Assembly (NCBI RefSeq): GCF_015291745.1
Contig: NZ_CP030059.1
Coordinates: forward strand, 3,189,501-3,253,500
Direction of reading: 5' to 3'
Source: Bradyrhizobium sp. CCBAU 53351
GTDB lineage: Bacteria > Pseudomonadota > Alphaproteobacteria > Rhizobiales > Xanthobacteraceae
DNA: 64,000 nucleotides
Shown piece after piece: positions 9,280 to 18,787 of this stretch; within the stretch, counting starts at the first letter, position 1; every line of letters begins with the position of its first letter. The notes under the pieces were generated by a model. That model was given only the letters and a program-made list of their open reading frames with translations. It had not been told where the DNA came from and ran no database searches. The translations under genes were made by a program, and so were the position numbers.

Positions 9280-10851
9280 ATGAAGTTGGTTAAGAGCCTT
9301 TTGCTCGGCTCAGCGGCGGGTCTGATCGCCGTGGGCGGAGCGCAGGCAGCCGATCTCCCCGTGAAGGCCAAGGCGGTCGAATACGTGAAGATCTGCTCGC
9401 TGTACGGCGCGGGTTTCTACTACATCCCGGGCACCGACACCTGCATCAAGCTGGGTGGTTATCTGCGCGCTGAAGTCGCGCTGAACACCAACTCGAGCTT
9501 CAGCGGTCAGCTGACGTCGAACAACGGCGCGCGCAACCGTCTGACGAACTACTACACCATGCGCGCTCGTGAAGATCTCAACATCGACACGCGCACCGCG
9601 ACCGAGTACGGCGTCGTCCGTACCTTCTTCGACGGCGTGTTCTCCTGGACCACCGGCAACTACTCCGGCACGGGCAGCGCGGTCGGCACCACTGCTTACA
9701 GCGGCACGCTGGCGCTCAACACCTCCGGCGCCACCCCGGCGCTCGTTGGTTCGTCGATCAACGGCACCGACGGCAACACCTCGGGCGGTTCGCTCGGCGT
9801 GTACTACGCCTTCATCCAGTTCGCCGGCTTCACCATGGGTAAGGCCGTGTCGCAGTTCGACGCGCCCTGGACCAACTATCCCGGCAACAACTTCGACAGC
9901 CTCGTCGGCGGTTCCGGCACGGTCACTGGTGTCAACCAGTTCACCTACACCGCTGACTTCGGTCAGGGCGTGACGGCCTCGTTCTCGGCTGAAGACGCGA
10001 CGGCCTACTATCAGGCCGGCAACCTGAACATGGTCGGCGCGACTGCTGCTGGCATGATCGGCGGCTCCTATGGCGCCAACGCCATCGGCGGCTCGCGTTC
10101 GCCGAACCTCGTCGGTATGGTCCGTGTCGACCAGGCTTGGGGTCTCTTCCAGGCGTCGGTCGCTGCGCATGACAACCACGTTGCCTACTACGGCGCCAAC
10201 GAAGTCACCGGTCACCCCGATGACAAGTGGGGCTGGGCAGTTCAGCTCGCTCTGTCGATCAAGAACATCCCGACTGGTGCGGGTGACGTGATCAACATTT
10301 CGGGCGTCTACACCGACGGCGCGTCCCGCTACAACTTCCAGAACCTGTCGGGCGGCAGCTACTCGATGTTCGGCAACTCGGGCGTTGCCTACCAGAGCGT
10401 CGGCTTCGCCATCGCTCCGGACACCGTGTTCGTCACCGGCTCTTCGCAGGAGACTGTGAAGACCTGGGGCTTCCGTGGTGCCTACACCCACAACTGGGAT
10501 CCCTACTGGAACACCGCGCTGTACGGTGCCTACGCTCAGGCGCAGTTCGGCTCGCTCGCCAAGACCACGCTTTGCGGCGCTGGCGGTGCAGGCGGCGTGT
10601 TCGGTGGCCTCGCCGGTGTCACCGGTTGTAACCCTGACTTCGCTGTGGCGCAGGTCGGTGTGATCACCCGCTGGACCCCGGTCAAGAACCTCACGTTCTC
10701 GGCTGACCTGAACTGGACCCACCTCGACCAGAAGTACTCCGGTACGGTTGGTTACGCTGGTGCCGGCACGACGGCCAAGCCGGCCGCTGTGTACGAGCTG
10801 AAGGATCAGGACACCATCACCCTGCTCCTCCGCGCTCAGCGCAACTGGTAA
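9280..10851 (+). CDS. Major outer-membrane porin (Porin_2 family)
   Basis: Outer-membrane beta-barrel of 523 residues for passive uptake of small hydrophilic solutes. A signal peptide ([20 protein letters not shown], cut after AQA) is followed by [20 protein letters not shown] and a [19 protein letters not shown] strand, the standard beginning of Porin_2 (Omp2b-like) proteins. The rest alternates amphipathic strands with Gly/Ser/Asn-rich loops and ends with Trp (RAQRNW), close to the usual terminal aromatic residue. An excellent Shine-Dalgarno sequence and a strong terminator (10876) point to high expression. Confidence 0.95.
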   Translation: MKLVKSLLLGSAAGLIAVGGAQAADLPVKAKAVEYVKICSLYGAGFYYIPGTDTCIKLGGYLRAEVALNTNSSFSGQLTSNNGARNRLTNYYTMRAREDLNIDTRTATEYGVVRTFFDGVFSWTTGNYSGTGSAVGTTAYSGTLALNTSGATPALVGSSINGTDGNTSGGSLGVYYAFIQFAGFTMGKAVSQFDAPWTNYPGNNFDSLVGGSGTVTGVNQFTYTADFGQGVTASFSAEDATAYYQAGNLNMVGATAAGMIGGSYGANAIGGSRSPNLVGMVRVDQAWGLFQASVAAHDNHVAYYGANEVTGHPDDKWGWAVQLALSIKNIPTGAGDVINISGVYTDGASRYNFQNLSGGSYSMFGNSGVAYQSVGFAIAPDTVFVTGSSQETVKTWGFRGAYTHNWDPYWNTALYGAYAQAQFGSLAKTTLCGAGGAGGVFGGLAGVTGCNPDFAVAQVGVITRWTPVKNLTFSADLNWTHLDQKYSGTVGYAGAGTTAKPAAVYELKDQDTITLLLRAQRNW

Positions 10852-10875
10852 GTTCGGTCTAACGACCTGACAGAG

Positions 10876-10908
10876 AACCCCGGCGGGAAACCGCCGGGGT
10901 TTTTCTTT
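10876..10908 (+). terminator. Rho-independent terminator of the porin gene
   Basis: 11-bp stem AACCCCGGCGG / CCGCCGGGGTT with a GAAA tetraloop, followed by TTTCTTTT. It starts 25 bases after the porin stop. Confidence 0.93.
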
Positions 10909-11372
10909 TGCCGCGGCCTTTGATCTCGCATTTCGCGCAATGGGCCAGGTTGGTGTGTCGTTCTCCGTTGATCGGGTGTCGTTGCGGTCTGACGGAAGTC
11001 GTTGCGGGAGAGGGGATCTCCACGCGTGCTCCCGACCGAGGCGCGCAAGGGAGAACGGCCGTTGGCCAGCCGTACCCGTGCCAACGCCTCGCCGCCGAAA
11101 GAGGGAGCGCTGAGCCGATGAGGGAACGGGGGGCATTGCAAACCGCACCGGCCTGATCTGGCCTTTGCAGCGGCCGCGTCTTCATCTTGGCGCAGGCGGG
11201 GCTATGCGAGCTTGCCGCTCTGACGGCGGCTGGCGCAGCGCTCAAGGAGCGCGTCGAGCAAGGCCGCAATAAGGAGCGCCTTCGATCGCTGGGTATGGTT
11301 CGGCGACTGAGGTTCTGCCAGGGCAGCGAGCGCCACCCAGGCTCGCGGCAGCAAATCGAAGAGTGCGGCTCG
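10909..11372. other. Spacer between porin and transglycosylase genes
   Basis: About 460 bases with no gene I can support. The convergent neighbours end at both sides, so no promoter is needed here. Open frames on both strands (for example plus 10908-11156) have Arg/Pro/Ala-rich non-coding composition and no Shine-Dalgarno sequence. Confidence 0.55.
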
Positions 11373-13847
11373 CTACTCGACGCTGCCGGCGCCGCGGCGC
11401 AAATCGGCTTCGATCTGCAAGCGCGTGCCGCCGCCGAAGCGGGCGCGGTAGACCTGAAGGTTCTCCATGATCCGCTGCACGTAGTTGCGCGTCTCGGAGA
11501 ACGGAATCAGCTCGACCCAATCCACCGCGTCCACCTTGGGGTCGCGAGGATCGCCGTAGCGGTCGATCCATTTCTTCACGCTGCCGCGGCCGGCATTGTA
11601 GGCGGCAAAGGTCATGATGTAGGAGCCGCGGTAATCCTCGAGCAGTCCGCCGAGCTCGGCCGAGCCGAGCGTGGCGTTATAGACCGAATCGTTCTTCAGC
11701 CGGCCGAGATCGTAGGTCGCGCCATGCCGCTTGCAGACATAGCGCGCGGCGTCCGGCGTCACCTGCATCAGCCCGTAGGCCTGCGCCGGCGACACCACGC
11801 GAGGGTTGAACGCGCTTTCCTGCCGCGCGATCGCATAGACGATGCTGCGCTCGACCTCGGGGCCGATCGGCGTGAATTGCGGAATGCCGTTGACGGGATA
11901 CGCGTAGAAGTCGAACGGCAGGCCGCGATTGAGCGCGGCCTTGCCGACCAGCAGCATGCCGCGCGCGTCATTGTAGCGCTGGGCGAGCTCGCCGAGGCCG
12001 GCAAGCACCTCGGGATCGCCGTTCTCGCCCATGTCGGCGAGCAGGGGCACCGCGAGTTCGCGCTCGTCGAGCTCGTAGAGCAGGTGCGCAGCGCGCACGA
12101 TCTCCAGACGTTCGGCGCCGCGCCCGCGCGGCTGGCTGTTGAGCTCGATCTGCGGCAGGCCGAGCTTGGCCCGGGCGAGCTGGCCGTAATAGCTGGTCGA
12201 CTGTTCGGCGGCCCGAGCATAGGCGTTGCGCGCCTCCTGCTGGCGTCCGGCCGCTTCCGCGGCGCGGCCCTGCCAGTAGCCGGCACGCGCCAGCGCGGTC
12301 GGATTGACGCTGCCGACGCCGATGCGGGCGAAATGCTGGGTGGCCGCCGCGGGATCATTGAGGAAGCGCAGCGCGATCCACCCGGCGGTGAACTCCTGCT
12401 CGGTCTTGTAGATGTCGCGCGAGGGCAGCGCGGCATCGCGCGCGATCAGATAGGCGCTGCGGAATTCCTCGGTGTCGATCATCTTGCGCGCCAGGAGGCG
12501 CCGCTCGATCCACCATTCGTCGAGATTGTGGAGCCGGCCCGGATCCTTCGGCGCGGACAGCATGAGCTGGGCCGCTTCCGCAAACTTCTCCTCGCGGCGC
12601 AGGAGCTGGATCTTGCTGAAGATGAAGCCGGGATCGCTGTGCAGCTCGCGCGGCACCGCGTCGAGCAGCGCGCGCGCGTTGGGCGCTTTCTTGACGGCGG
12701 CGATGCGGGCCTTGGCGAGCGCGACGTAGCCGGCGCCGAGGCGCTTTGCAGCGCGCATCGCGGCCTCGTTCTCGCTGCCGTAGAGCAGGGTGTCCATCCG
12801 CGACTTCTGGTCGCCCGGCGTCAGCAGGGCACCGAACTGGTCGAGCGCGTTGTTCTCGGTGTCCTCCGACATCGGATCGCTGCGCCAGGCCTCACGCACC
12901 AGCCGCTCGGCGTTGGCGCGGTCGCCGCGCGCCAGCATCGCCTTGGCGAGCGTGAAGCGGCCCTTGGCGGAGATCGGAGACTCGGTCTCGAACCACGACC
13001 ACGCCACGGAATCGTCGCGCCTGTCGTCCCACATCGCCGCTTCGAGGCGCCGGCGCAGGAAGGTCTGTGACGGCCAGCTCGGATTGGCGGAGAGGAAGGC
13101 GCGGTAGCGCTCCACGGTCGCGCCATTGTCCTCGCTGCGCAGGATGATCCATTCCGCGAGTTTTCGCGCGACGGGATCCGAGATCGACGCCGCGGCATTG
13201 GTGGCATCACCCGCCTTGCGCTTGCGCACCAGCTCGATGACGCTCTCCAGCGTCTCCTTGTCGCCCTGCGACGTCGACGATGTCGCTGCGACCGCGGCCG
13301 GGACGACCGGCTTGCGCGGCGCGGCATGCTGGCGCGTCGCAGGAGCCAGCACGGGAGCTGCGGCGGGTTTCGGCGCAGGGGCGGACGGTCTGACCGTGGC
13401 CGTCACGGCCGGCGCGGGGGCCGCTTTCGGATGCGCAGCGGTGGCGGCCGGGTGTGATTTCGGCGCAGGTGCCGCGGCGGCAGGTTTGGGCTTGTCTTTC
13501 GCGGCGTCTTTTCCGGCGCTCTTGCCAGTATCCTTGCCAGCGCCCTTGCCAGCGTCCTTGCCGGCATCCTTGGCCGGTTTCTTCGCAACGTCCTTGGCCG
13601 GGGGGGCGGCCGCACCCTTGCTCGCACCCTTGGCGGTATCCTTCGCGATGTCCTTGCCGGGGCCTTTGCTGGTTCCCTTGGACGAACCCTTCGCGGCATC
13701 CGTGGCCGCAGGCTTGGCGGCCTCCGCAGGCGTCTCATTGGACTTGTCATTGGACTTGGCGAGGGCAGTGCAGCCGACAGACAGCCCTGCTATCAGGGAC
13801 ACGACCAGGCCGGTGGACCGCCAAGCGGCACGAGGGAATGAGGTCAC
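11373..13847 (-). CDS. Soluble lytic murein transglycosylase (Slt70-like)
   Basis: Periplasmic enzyme of 824 residues that cleaves peptidoglycan to 1,6-anhydromuropeptides. The N-terminus has a hydrophobic signal (TGLVVSLIAGLSVG) with a probable cut after ALA-30. Residues about 46-185 are a low-complexity Lys/Ala/Gly/Pro linker. Then comes the helical U/L ring typical of Slt70 and a C-terminal SLT catalytic domain: RQESAF with catalytic Glu677, GLMQVTP and AAYNAGRGSV. The start codon is GTG. The gene is divergent from dapA with about 225 bp between. The unusually long basic linker is the odd part; it may let the catalytic head reach or bind the negatively charged sacculus. Confidence 0.93.
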   Translation of the reverse strand: MTSFPRAAWRSTGLVVSLIAGLSVGCTALAKSNDKSNETPAEAAKPAATDAAKGSSKGTSKGPGKDIAKDTAKGASKGAAAPPAKDVAKKPAKDAGKDAGKGAGKDTGKSAGKDAAKDKPKPAAAAPAPKSHPAATAAHPKAAPAPAVTATVRPSAPAPKPAAAPVLAPATRQHAAPRKPVVPAAVAATSSTSQGDKETLESVIELVRKRKAGDATNAAASISDPVARKLAEWIILRSEDNGATVERYRAFLSANPSWPSQTFLRRRLEAAMWDDRRDDSVAWSWFETESPISAKGRFTLAKAMLARGDRANAERLVREAWRSDPMSEDTENNALDQFGALLTPGDQKSRMDTLLYGSENEAAMRAAKRLGAGYVALAKARIAAVKKAPNARALLDAVPRELHSDPGFIFSKIQLLRREEKFAEAAQLMLSAPKDPGRLHNLDEWWIERRLLARKMIDTEEFRSAYLIARDAALPSRDIYKTEQEFTAGWIALRFLNDPAAATQHFARIGVGSVNPTALARAGYWQGRAAEAAGRQQEARNAYARAAEQSTSYYGQLARAKLGLPQIELNSQPRGRGAERLEIVRAAHLLYELDERELAVPLLADMGENGDPEVLAGLGELAQRYNDARGMLLVGKAALNRGLPFDFYAYPVNGIPQFTPIGPEVERSIVYAIARQESAFNPRVVSPAQAYGLMQVTPDAARYVCKRHGATYDLGRLKNDSVYNATLGSAELGGLLEDYRGSYIMTFAAYNAGRGSVKKWIDRYGDPRDPKVDAVDWVELIPFSETRNYVQRIMENLQVYRARFGGGTRLQIEADLRRGAGSVE
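13488..13700 (-). repeat. Degenerate Lys-Gly/Lys-Asp coding repeat in the transglycosylase
   Basis: The gene encodes a run of short units such as AKGSSKGTSKGPGKDIAKD and AGKDAGKGAGKDTGKSAGKD at residues about 50-120. At DNA level this is an imperfect tandem array of CCTTGCC-type words (plus strand). It looks like expansion by slippage or unequal recombination and is likely to vary in length between strains. Confidence 0.75.
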
Positions 13848-14072
13848 GGGTATTATCGCCCCGAATCAGTCAAGTGGCTCAAGATCTAGCTGTATTTGAT
13901 TGAATATGCGGACAAAATACCAACAGCCGCTTACCTCGGGCCGATTTGCACCACCACCGCGGCAAAATCGCGGCCTAAACGGTGCGTCACACGGAAGCGG
14001 GTCTTTTACCGGCGGGATAGACCCGATATGAATGGCGCTTGCTCGAGAGATAGCCGCGTACGGAGGAAGTCC

Positions 14073-14963
14073 ATGGCAGCCAAGACGAAATTCCGGGGGT
14101 CGTTCACCGCCTTGGTCACGCCGTTCAAGAACGGGTCGCTGGACGAGGCGGCGTTCCGCTCGCTGGTCAACTGGCAGATTTCCGAAGGCACCAACGGCCT
14201 GGTCCCGGTCGGCACCACCGGCGAGAGCCCGACGCTCAGCCATGACGAGCACAAGAAGGTCGTCGAATGGTGCATCGCTGAAGCCAAGGGCCGCGTGCCC
14301 GTGATCGCGGGGGCGGGCTCCAACTCGACCAAGGAGGCGATCGAGCTCTCCCAGCACGCCGAGAAGGCGGGCGCGGACGCCGTGCTGGTGGTGACGCCCT
14401 ACTACAACAAGCCGACCCAGGAAGGCATGTACCAGCACTTCAAGGCGATCAACGACGCGATCGGAATTCCGATCATCATCTACAACATCCCGCCGCGCTC
14501 GGTGATCGACATGTCGGTCGACACCATGAAGCGGCTGTGGGAGCTGAAGAACATCGCCGGCGTCAAGGACGCCACCGCCAGCATGGTCCGGGTGTCGCAG
14601 CAGCGCGCGGCGATGGGCGAGGACTTCAACCAGCTCTCGGGCGAGGATGCGACCATCCTCGGTTACATGGCCCATGGCGGCCACGGCTGCATCTCGGTGA
14701 CCTCGAACGTCGCGCCGCGCTTGTGCTCGGAGTTCCAGGCCGCCTGGGCGAGGGGCGACCACGCCACCGCGCTGAAGCTGCACGACAAGCTGATGCCGCT
14801 GCACAACAACCTCTTCATCGAGAGCAACCCGGCGCCGATCAAGTACGCGATGTCGCTGCTCGGCAAGCTGGACGAGACGCTGCGGTTGCCGATGGTGCCG
14901 GTCACCGAGCCGACACGCGTTGCGGTGCGCAGCGCCATGGTGCACGCTGGCCTGATCAACTGA
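14073..14963 (+). CDS. dapA: 4-hydroxy-tetrahydrodipicolinate synthase
   Basis: Condenses pyruvate and aspartate semialdehyde in the lysine and diaminopimelate pathway. The 296-residue TIM barrel shows [14 protein letters not shown], Tyr137 in IIYNIPPR and the Schiff-base Lys165 in GVKDAT. The ATG at 14073 has a clear GGAGGAAG Shine-Dalgarno sequence; an upstream in-frame extension to 13896 has none. It lies divergent from the peptidoglycan transglycosylase gene, so two cell-wall functions share a promoter region. mscL follows after 27 bp. Confidence 0.95.
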   Translation: MAAKTKFRGSFTALVTPFKNGSLDEAAFRSLVNWQISEGTNGLVPVGTTGESPTLSHDEHKKVVEWCIAEAKGRVPVIAGAGSNSTKEAIELSQHAEKAGADAVLVVTPYYNKPTQEGMYQHFKAINDAIGIPIIIYNIPPRSVIDMSVDTMKRLWELKNIAGVKDATASMVRVSQQRAAMGEDFNQLSGEDATILGYMAHGGHGCISVTSNVAPRLCSEFQAAWARGDHATALKLHDKLMPLHNNLFIESNPAPIKYAMSLLGKLDETLRLPMVPVTEPTRVAVRSAMVHAGLIN

Positions 14964-14990
14964 CGCGCCAGCATATCGGGGAGCCCGTCC

Positions 14991-15431
14991 ATGAGCGTTG
15001 ACGAAAAGGGCAGGCGGATGCTCACGGAGTTCCGCGAATTCGCCATGAAGGGCAACGTCGTCGATCTCGCGGTCGGCGTCATCATCGGTGCGGCCTTCGG
15101 CGCCATCGTCACATCGCTGGTCGGCGACATCATAATGCCGATCATCGGCGCCGCGACCGGCGGCCTCGACTTCTCGAACTACTTCGTCCCCTTGTCGAAG
15201 ACGGTCACCGCCACCAACTTGGCGGATGCGAAAAAGCAAGGCGCTGTCCTTGCTTACGGCAGCTTCCTGACGCTCACGATCAACTTCATCATCGTCGCTT
15301 TCGTGTTGTTCCTGGTGATCCGTGCCATGAACACGCTAAAGCGCAAGGAGGAGGCGGCACCCGCCGCGCCGGCGAAGCCGTCGGCCGAGGTCGAGCTGCT
15401 GACCGAGATTCGCGACCTCCTCAAGAAGTGA
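14991..15431 (+). CDS. mscL: Large-conductance mechanosensitive channel
   Basis: Inner-membrane pentameric channel that opens under hypo-osmotic stress. The 146-residue protein starts with [20 protein letters not shown], the hallmark MscL N-terminus and TM1. A second membrane helix ([19 protein letters not shown]) follows, and then a charged Lys/Glu helix and the C-terminal bundle ending [10 protein letters not shown]. It lies 27 bp after dapA and may be co-transcribed with it. Length and topology are normal. Confidence 0.96.
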   Translation: MSVDEKGRRMLTEFREFAMKGNVVDLAVGVIIGAAFGAIVTSLVGDIIMPIIGAATGGLDFSNYFVPLSKTVTATNLADAKKQGAVLAYGSFLTLTINFIIVAFVLFLVIRAMNTLKRKEEAAPAAPAKPSAEVELLTEIRDLLKK

Positions 15432-15491
15432 CGCGCGCGCTTCATCCGAACTGTTAGCTTTGCTGCGCATCTCCACCGGGTTTGTTCTCTC

Positions 15492-15965
15492 ATGGCCGAT
15501 AAAAACGAACGTCCAATCAAGGTCATGGCGGAGAATCGCAAGGCCCGCTTCAACTACGCGATCGAGGATACGATCGAGGCGGGGATTGCGCTGACCGGAA
15601 CCGAGGTCAAGTCCATCCGCAACGGCAAGAGCACGATCGCGGAATCCTACGCCGATTCCAAGGACGGTGAGATCTGGCTGATCAACGCCACCATTCCGGA
15701 ATATCTGCAAGGAAACCGCTTCAATCACGAGCCGAAGCGGCCGCGAAAACTGCTGCTGCACCGCCGGCAGATCAACAAGCTGATGGGCGCCGTCGACCGC
15801 GAGGGCATGACGCTGATCCCGCTCAAGCTCTATTTCAACGAGCGAGGCCGCGCCAAATTGCAGCTGGCAGTTGCAAAGGGCAAGAAGCTGCACGACAAGC
15901 GCGAGACTGAGAAGAAGCGCGACTGGAGCCGGGAGAAGGGGCGCCTGATGCGGGCGAGGGGTTGA
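15492..15965 (+). CDS. smpB: SsrA-binding protein SmpB
   Basis: Binds tmRNA and brings it to stalled ribosomes in trans-translation. The 157-residue protein has the OB-fold signature [39 protein letters not shown] and the basic C-terminal tail ([17 protein letters not shown]) that enters the mRNA channel. Its tmRNA partner gene was not seen in the window. The next gene starts 4 bp after its stop, so the two are probably co-transcribed. Confidence 0.96.
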   Translation: MADKNERPIKVMAENRKARFNYAIEDTIEAGIALTGTEVKSIRNGKSTIAESYADSKDGEIWLINATIPEYLQGNRFNHEPKRPRKLLLHRRQINKLMGAVDREGMTLIPLKLYFNERGRAKLQLAVAKGKKLHDKRETEKKRDWSREKGRLMRARG

Positions 15966-15969
15966 CGAG

Positions 15970-16551
15970 ATGACTCAGCGGAACCTGCTCGAGGTCGATT
16001 GGAGCCAGATTCCCCCACCCGTCGATGACGGCGCGACCGCGCATCTCACAGGCTTGGTGTTGCCTCCAATCAGCCTGCTCGCGACCAACGACACCTCGGT
16101 CACCCTGTCGGCACTGCGCGGCCGGACTGTGGTGTTCGCCTATCCGCGTACCGGCGAGCCCGGCAAGATCGCGCTGGTGGACGATTGGGACATGATCCCC
16201 GGTGCGCGCGGTTGCACGCCGCAGACCTGTGCGTTTCGCGATCTGTACGCCGAGCTGAAGGCCGCCGGTGCCGCCCACGTGTTCGGCCTCTCCACCCAGA
16301 GCAACGAATACCAGACCGAGATGGCCTCACGGCTGCATCTGCCGTTTCCTGTGCTGTCCGACGACAAGCTGGCGCTCACGCACGCGCTGAAGCTGCCGAC
16401 GATGGAGGTCGCGGGGCTGACGCTGATCAAGCGCCTCGCGCTCGTTATCGACGACGCCAGAATCACGCACGTGTTCTATCCCGTGTTTCCGCCCGACCGG
16501 AACGCCGGCGACGTGCTGGACTGGCTGAAGGCCCATTCGGCCGAAGCCTGA
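15970..16551 (+). CDS. Peroxiredoxin, PrxQ/BCP type
   Basis: Thiol peroxidase of 193 residues. The motif GARGCTPQTCAFRD holds the likely peroxidatic Cys82 and a resolving Cys87 five residues on, as in atypical 2-Cys PrxQ enzymes. The thioredoxin fold is visible in TVVFAYPRTGEP, HVFGLSTQSNEYQ and LHLPFPVLSDDKL. It begins 4 bp after smpB. The usual PGCT motif reads RGCT here, a small change next to the catalytic Cys. It probably reduces hydroperoxides with thioredoxin. Confidence 0.88.
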   Translation: MTQRNLLEVDWSQIPPPVDDGATAHLTGLVLPPISLLATNDTSVTLSALRGRTVVFAYPRTGEPGKIALVDDWDMIPGARGCTPQTCAFRDLYAELKAAGAAHVFGLSTQSNEYQTEMASRLHLPFPVLSDDKLALTHALKLPTMEVAGLTLIKRLALVIDDARITHVFYPVFPPDRNAGDVLDWLKAHSAEA

Positions 16552-16560
16552 ACCAAGGCG

Positions 16561-17235
16561 CTAGTCGAGGTCTGCCTTCACCTTCGCGAACACCGACCGG
16601 AACATGTCCGGCGTCAGCACGCCGGTGTTCGTGTTGTAGCGCGAGCAGTGATAGCTGTCGTAGAGCTTGAAGGCGCCGGCCTGATGCACGGCCCCATGGC
16701 CGAAGGGGGCTTGGGAGGCCTTCAGCTTCAGCGGCTTGAGCACGCTGTCGTGCGCAATTCGCCCGAGCGCGATGATCGCGCGCAGCTTCGGCATCGCCTC
16801 GAGGTTGGCGACCAGAAATTGCCGGCAGGTGTTGATCTCGACCGGCAGCGGCTTGTTCTGCGGCGGCACGCAATGCACGGCGTTGGCGATCCGGCAGTCG
16901 ACCAGCTTCAGGCCGTCATCGGGACGCGCCTGATAGGTCCCCTCGGCGAACCCGTATTCGAGCAGTGTGGCGTAGAGCAGGTCGCCGGCATAATCGCCGG
17001 TGAACGGCCGTCCCGTGCGGTTGGCGCCCTGCATCCCTGGCGCGAGGCCGACGATCAAAAGGCGCGCCTTGATGTCGCCGAAGAGCGCAACCGGCGCATT
17101 GTGCCACAAGGGCTCGCGAGCGCGGTTGGCCTCGCGAAAGGCCACCAGGCGCGGACAGAGCGGACAATCACGGTCGGGAACGACGGTGGGAGGCTGGCGG
17201 CCTGGCCGGGCCGCCTCACTCCTCGAAGTCGTCAT
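16561..17235 (-). CDS. Uracil-DNA glycosylase, family 5 (UDGb), Fe-S type
   Basis: Base-excision repair enzyme of 224 residues. Family-5 motif A reads GLAPGMQGANRTGRPFTGD (GLAPG in place of the GEAPG of family 4) and the His-containing motif reads YHCSRYNTNTG. Four Cys suited to a 4Fe-4S cluster are at residues 24, 27, 122 and 138. The start at 17235 (MTTSRSEAAR) overlaps the end of the upstream NYN gene by 20 bp; the longer reading from 17340 lies wholly in that gene. Family-5 enzymes can remove uracil and also hypoxanthine; the substrate here is inferred only from the family. Confidence 0.88.
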   Translation of the reverse strand: MTTSRSEAARPGRQPPTVVPDRDCPLCPRLVAFREANRAREPLWHNAPVALFGDIKARLLIVGLAPGMQGANRTGRPFTGDYAGDLLYATLLEYGFAEGTYQARPDDGLKLVDCRIANAVHCVPPQNKPLPVEINTCRQFLVANLEAMPKLRAIIALGRIAHDSVLKPLKLKASQAPFGHGAVHQAGAFKLYDSYHCSRYNTNTGVLTPDMFRSVFAKVKADLD

Positions 17236-17860
17236 CGCCCCTCGGCGCCATCGTGGTTGCGCGCTGGAGGAATTGCGGGGCGTGGTGGCGGGCCTCGCGC
17301 TCACCGCGGTCGCGCGGGGCGGGGCGTTCGGACGGATCACGGCCGAGCTTGGACTGCAGCTCGACGAGGTCGGTGAAGACGTCGGCCTGGCGGCGCAGCT
17401 CGTCGGCGATCATCGGCGGCTGGCTGGCGATGGTGGAGATCACCGTGACCCGTACGCCGCGGCGCTGCACGGCCTCGACCAGGGAGCGGAAGTCGCCGTC
17501 GCCGGAGAACAGCACCATCTGGTCGATGTGCTCGGCGAGCTCCATGGCGTCCACGGCGAGCTCGATATCCATGTTGCCCTTGACCTTGCGGCGGCCGGAG
17601 GCGTCGATGAATTCCTTCGTCGCCTTGGTGACGACGGTGTAGCCGTTGTAGTCCAGCCAGTCGATCAACGGGCGGATCGAGGAGTATTCCTGATCCTCGA
17701 TGATGGCGGTGTAGTAGAACGCCCGGAGCAGCGTCCCGCGGCCCTGAAACTCCTTCAGAAGGCGCTTGTAATCGATGTCGAAGCCGAGAGTCTTGGCTGT
17801 CGCGTAGAGATTGGCCCCATCGATGAAGAGCGCGATCTTGTTGGTAGGAGAAGGTGACAT
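17216..17860 (-). CDS. NYN-domain protein (LabA/DUF88 family)
   Basis: Predicted PIN-like nuclease of 214 residues. KIALFIDGANLYATAKTLG holds the first acidic site, MDIELAVDAMELA the second, and MVLFSGDGDFRSLVEAVQRR the third, in the pattern of LabA-like NYN domains that coordinate Mg2+. The C-terminal 45 residues are charged and rich in Arg, Asp and Glu and probably disordered. Its last codons overlap the start of the uracil-DNA glycosylase gene by 20 bp, so the two are one unit. It is probably an RNA-processing enzyme; its RNA target is unknown. Confidence 0.9.
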   Translation of the reverse strand: MSPSPTNKIALFIDGANLYATAKTLGFDIDYKRLLKEFQGRGTLLRAFYYTAIIEDQEYSSIRPLIDWLDYNGYTVVTKATKEFIDASGRRKVKGNMDIELAVDAMELAEHIDQMVLFSGDGDFRSLVEAVQRRGVRVTVISTIASQPPMIADELRRQADVFTDLVELQSKLGRDPSERPAPRDRGEREARHHAPQFLQRATTMAPRGDDDFEE

Positions 17861-18189
17861 TCAGTTGCTCGCGTAGTGTTCGTGATTGATCGTTTTATTG
17901 TTGGCGCGGCGACAGCAGGCCGCGCATTTCTAGAGTGCCGCTCAGACCCGTCGAAACCGCAAATCCGGAGAAGTCGGGGCAATCAAGGTATAGTTATGGC
18001 GGACTTGCATACACCCGGCGCCGCCCTCGATGGCAGCCCGGGAAACCACCCATCCCAGCCCCAATGTGGGGGTAGCAGAGCCGTTTGGCGAGGCCAAATC
18101 ACAAATTGGCCTTGCGAAACCGGCCCGGCCCCTATAACTAGCCCCAATCATCCACATATTTCGTCCCACCCACAACGGAGCGACAGTCC
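17861..18189. promoter_or_regulatory. Divergent intergenic region NYN gene / rpoZ
   Basis: 329 bases between divergent genes with no supportable coding region. It must hold the promoters of both, but no clear -35/-10 pair could be fixed. Sequence near rpoZ (CCTATAACTAGCCCC at about 18132) is a weak -10-like candidate. Imperfect repeats of GGCCAAATC / CAAATTGGCC lie near 18090-18115. Confidence 0.4.
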
Positions 18190-18582
18190 ATGGCTCGCGT
18201 CACCGTAGAAGATTGTATCGACAAGGTCGACAACCGGTTTGACCTGGTCCTGCTGGCCGCCCACCGTGCCCGCATGATTTCGTCCGGTTCACAACTAACG
18301 GTTGACCGCGATAACGACAAGAACCCTGTTGTGTCTTTGCGCGAAATTGCCGACACGACCATTTCGCCGGAAGACCTCCGCGAGGAGCTGGTGCACTCGC
18401 TCCAGAAGTTCGTCGAGGTCGACGAGCCCGAGCCGGATACGGTGCCGCTGATCGGTTCCGCGGGTGCGAGCGTCGATGCCGACGATACCGAAGTCGCCGT
18501 CGAGCGCATGACCGAAGAGGAGCTCCTGAAGGGTCTCGAAGGCCTTGCGCCACCCGAGGAGCAGCCCGAGGAAGACGAGTAA
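18190..18582 (+). CDS. rpoZ: DNA-directed RNA polymerase omega subunit
   Basis: Small RNA polymerase subunit (130 residues) that helps assemble beta-prime. [20 protein letters not shown] followed by [11 protein letters not shown] and [12 protein letters not shown] is the standard omega fold. The C-terminal half is an acidic tail ([15 protein letters not shown], ending [10 protein letters not shown]), longer than in E. coli and typical of alphaproteobacteria. It sits just upstream of the (p)ppGpp synthetase gene as in many proteobacteria; omega takes part in the ppGpp response of RNA polymerase. A terminator at 18622 separates the two. Confidence 0.96.
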   Translation: MARVTVEDCIDKVDNRFDLVLLAAHRARMISSGSQLTVDRDNDKNPVVSLREIADTTISPEDLREELVHSLQKFVEVDEPEPDTVPLIGSAGASVDADDTEVAVERMTEEELLKGLEGLAPPEEQPEEDE

Positions 18583-18621
18583 ATCGTCCGTCGCGATCCT
18601 CGATGTCCTGTGATTTTATCG

Positions 18622-18655
18622 AAGGCCCGAACCATTGTTCGGGCCTTTGCTTTTG
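18622..18655 (+). terminator. Rho-independent terminator of rpoZ
   Basis: 10-bp perfect stem AAGGCCCGAA / TTCGGGCCTT with a 6-base loop, followed by TGCTTTTG. It starts 40 bases after rpoZ. Confidence 0.9.
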
Positions 18656-18787
18656 TTGACGTTTTCGTGGTTACCATAGCGTTGTGGTTGGCGATGCGTC
18701 CTGTCACCGAATTGATCGGACACACGCGCGATCGGAGCTAAGATGTATGCAACGGGCCGGCCCAGGCTCGTTTGAAGGCAGGACGGC

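Noticed and set aside
10908..11156. 82-codon frame after the porin terminator
   Set aside because: Starts right behind a strong terminator, has no Shine-Dalgarno sequence and has non-coding composition.
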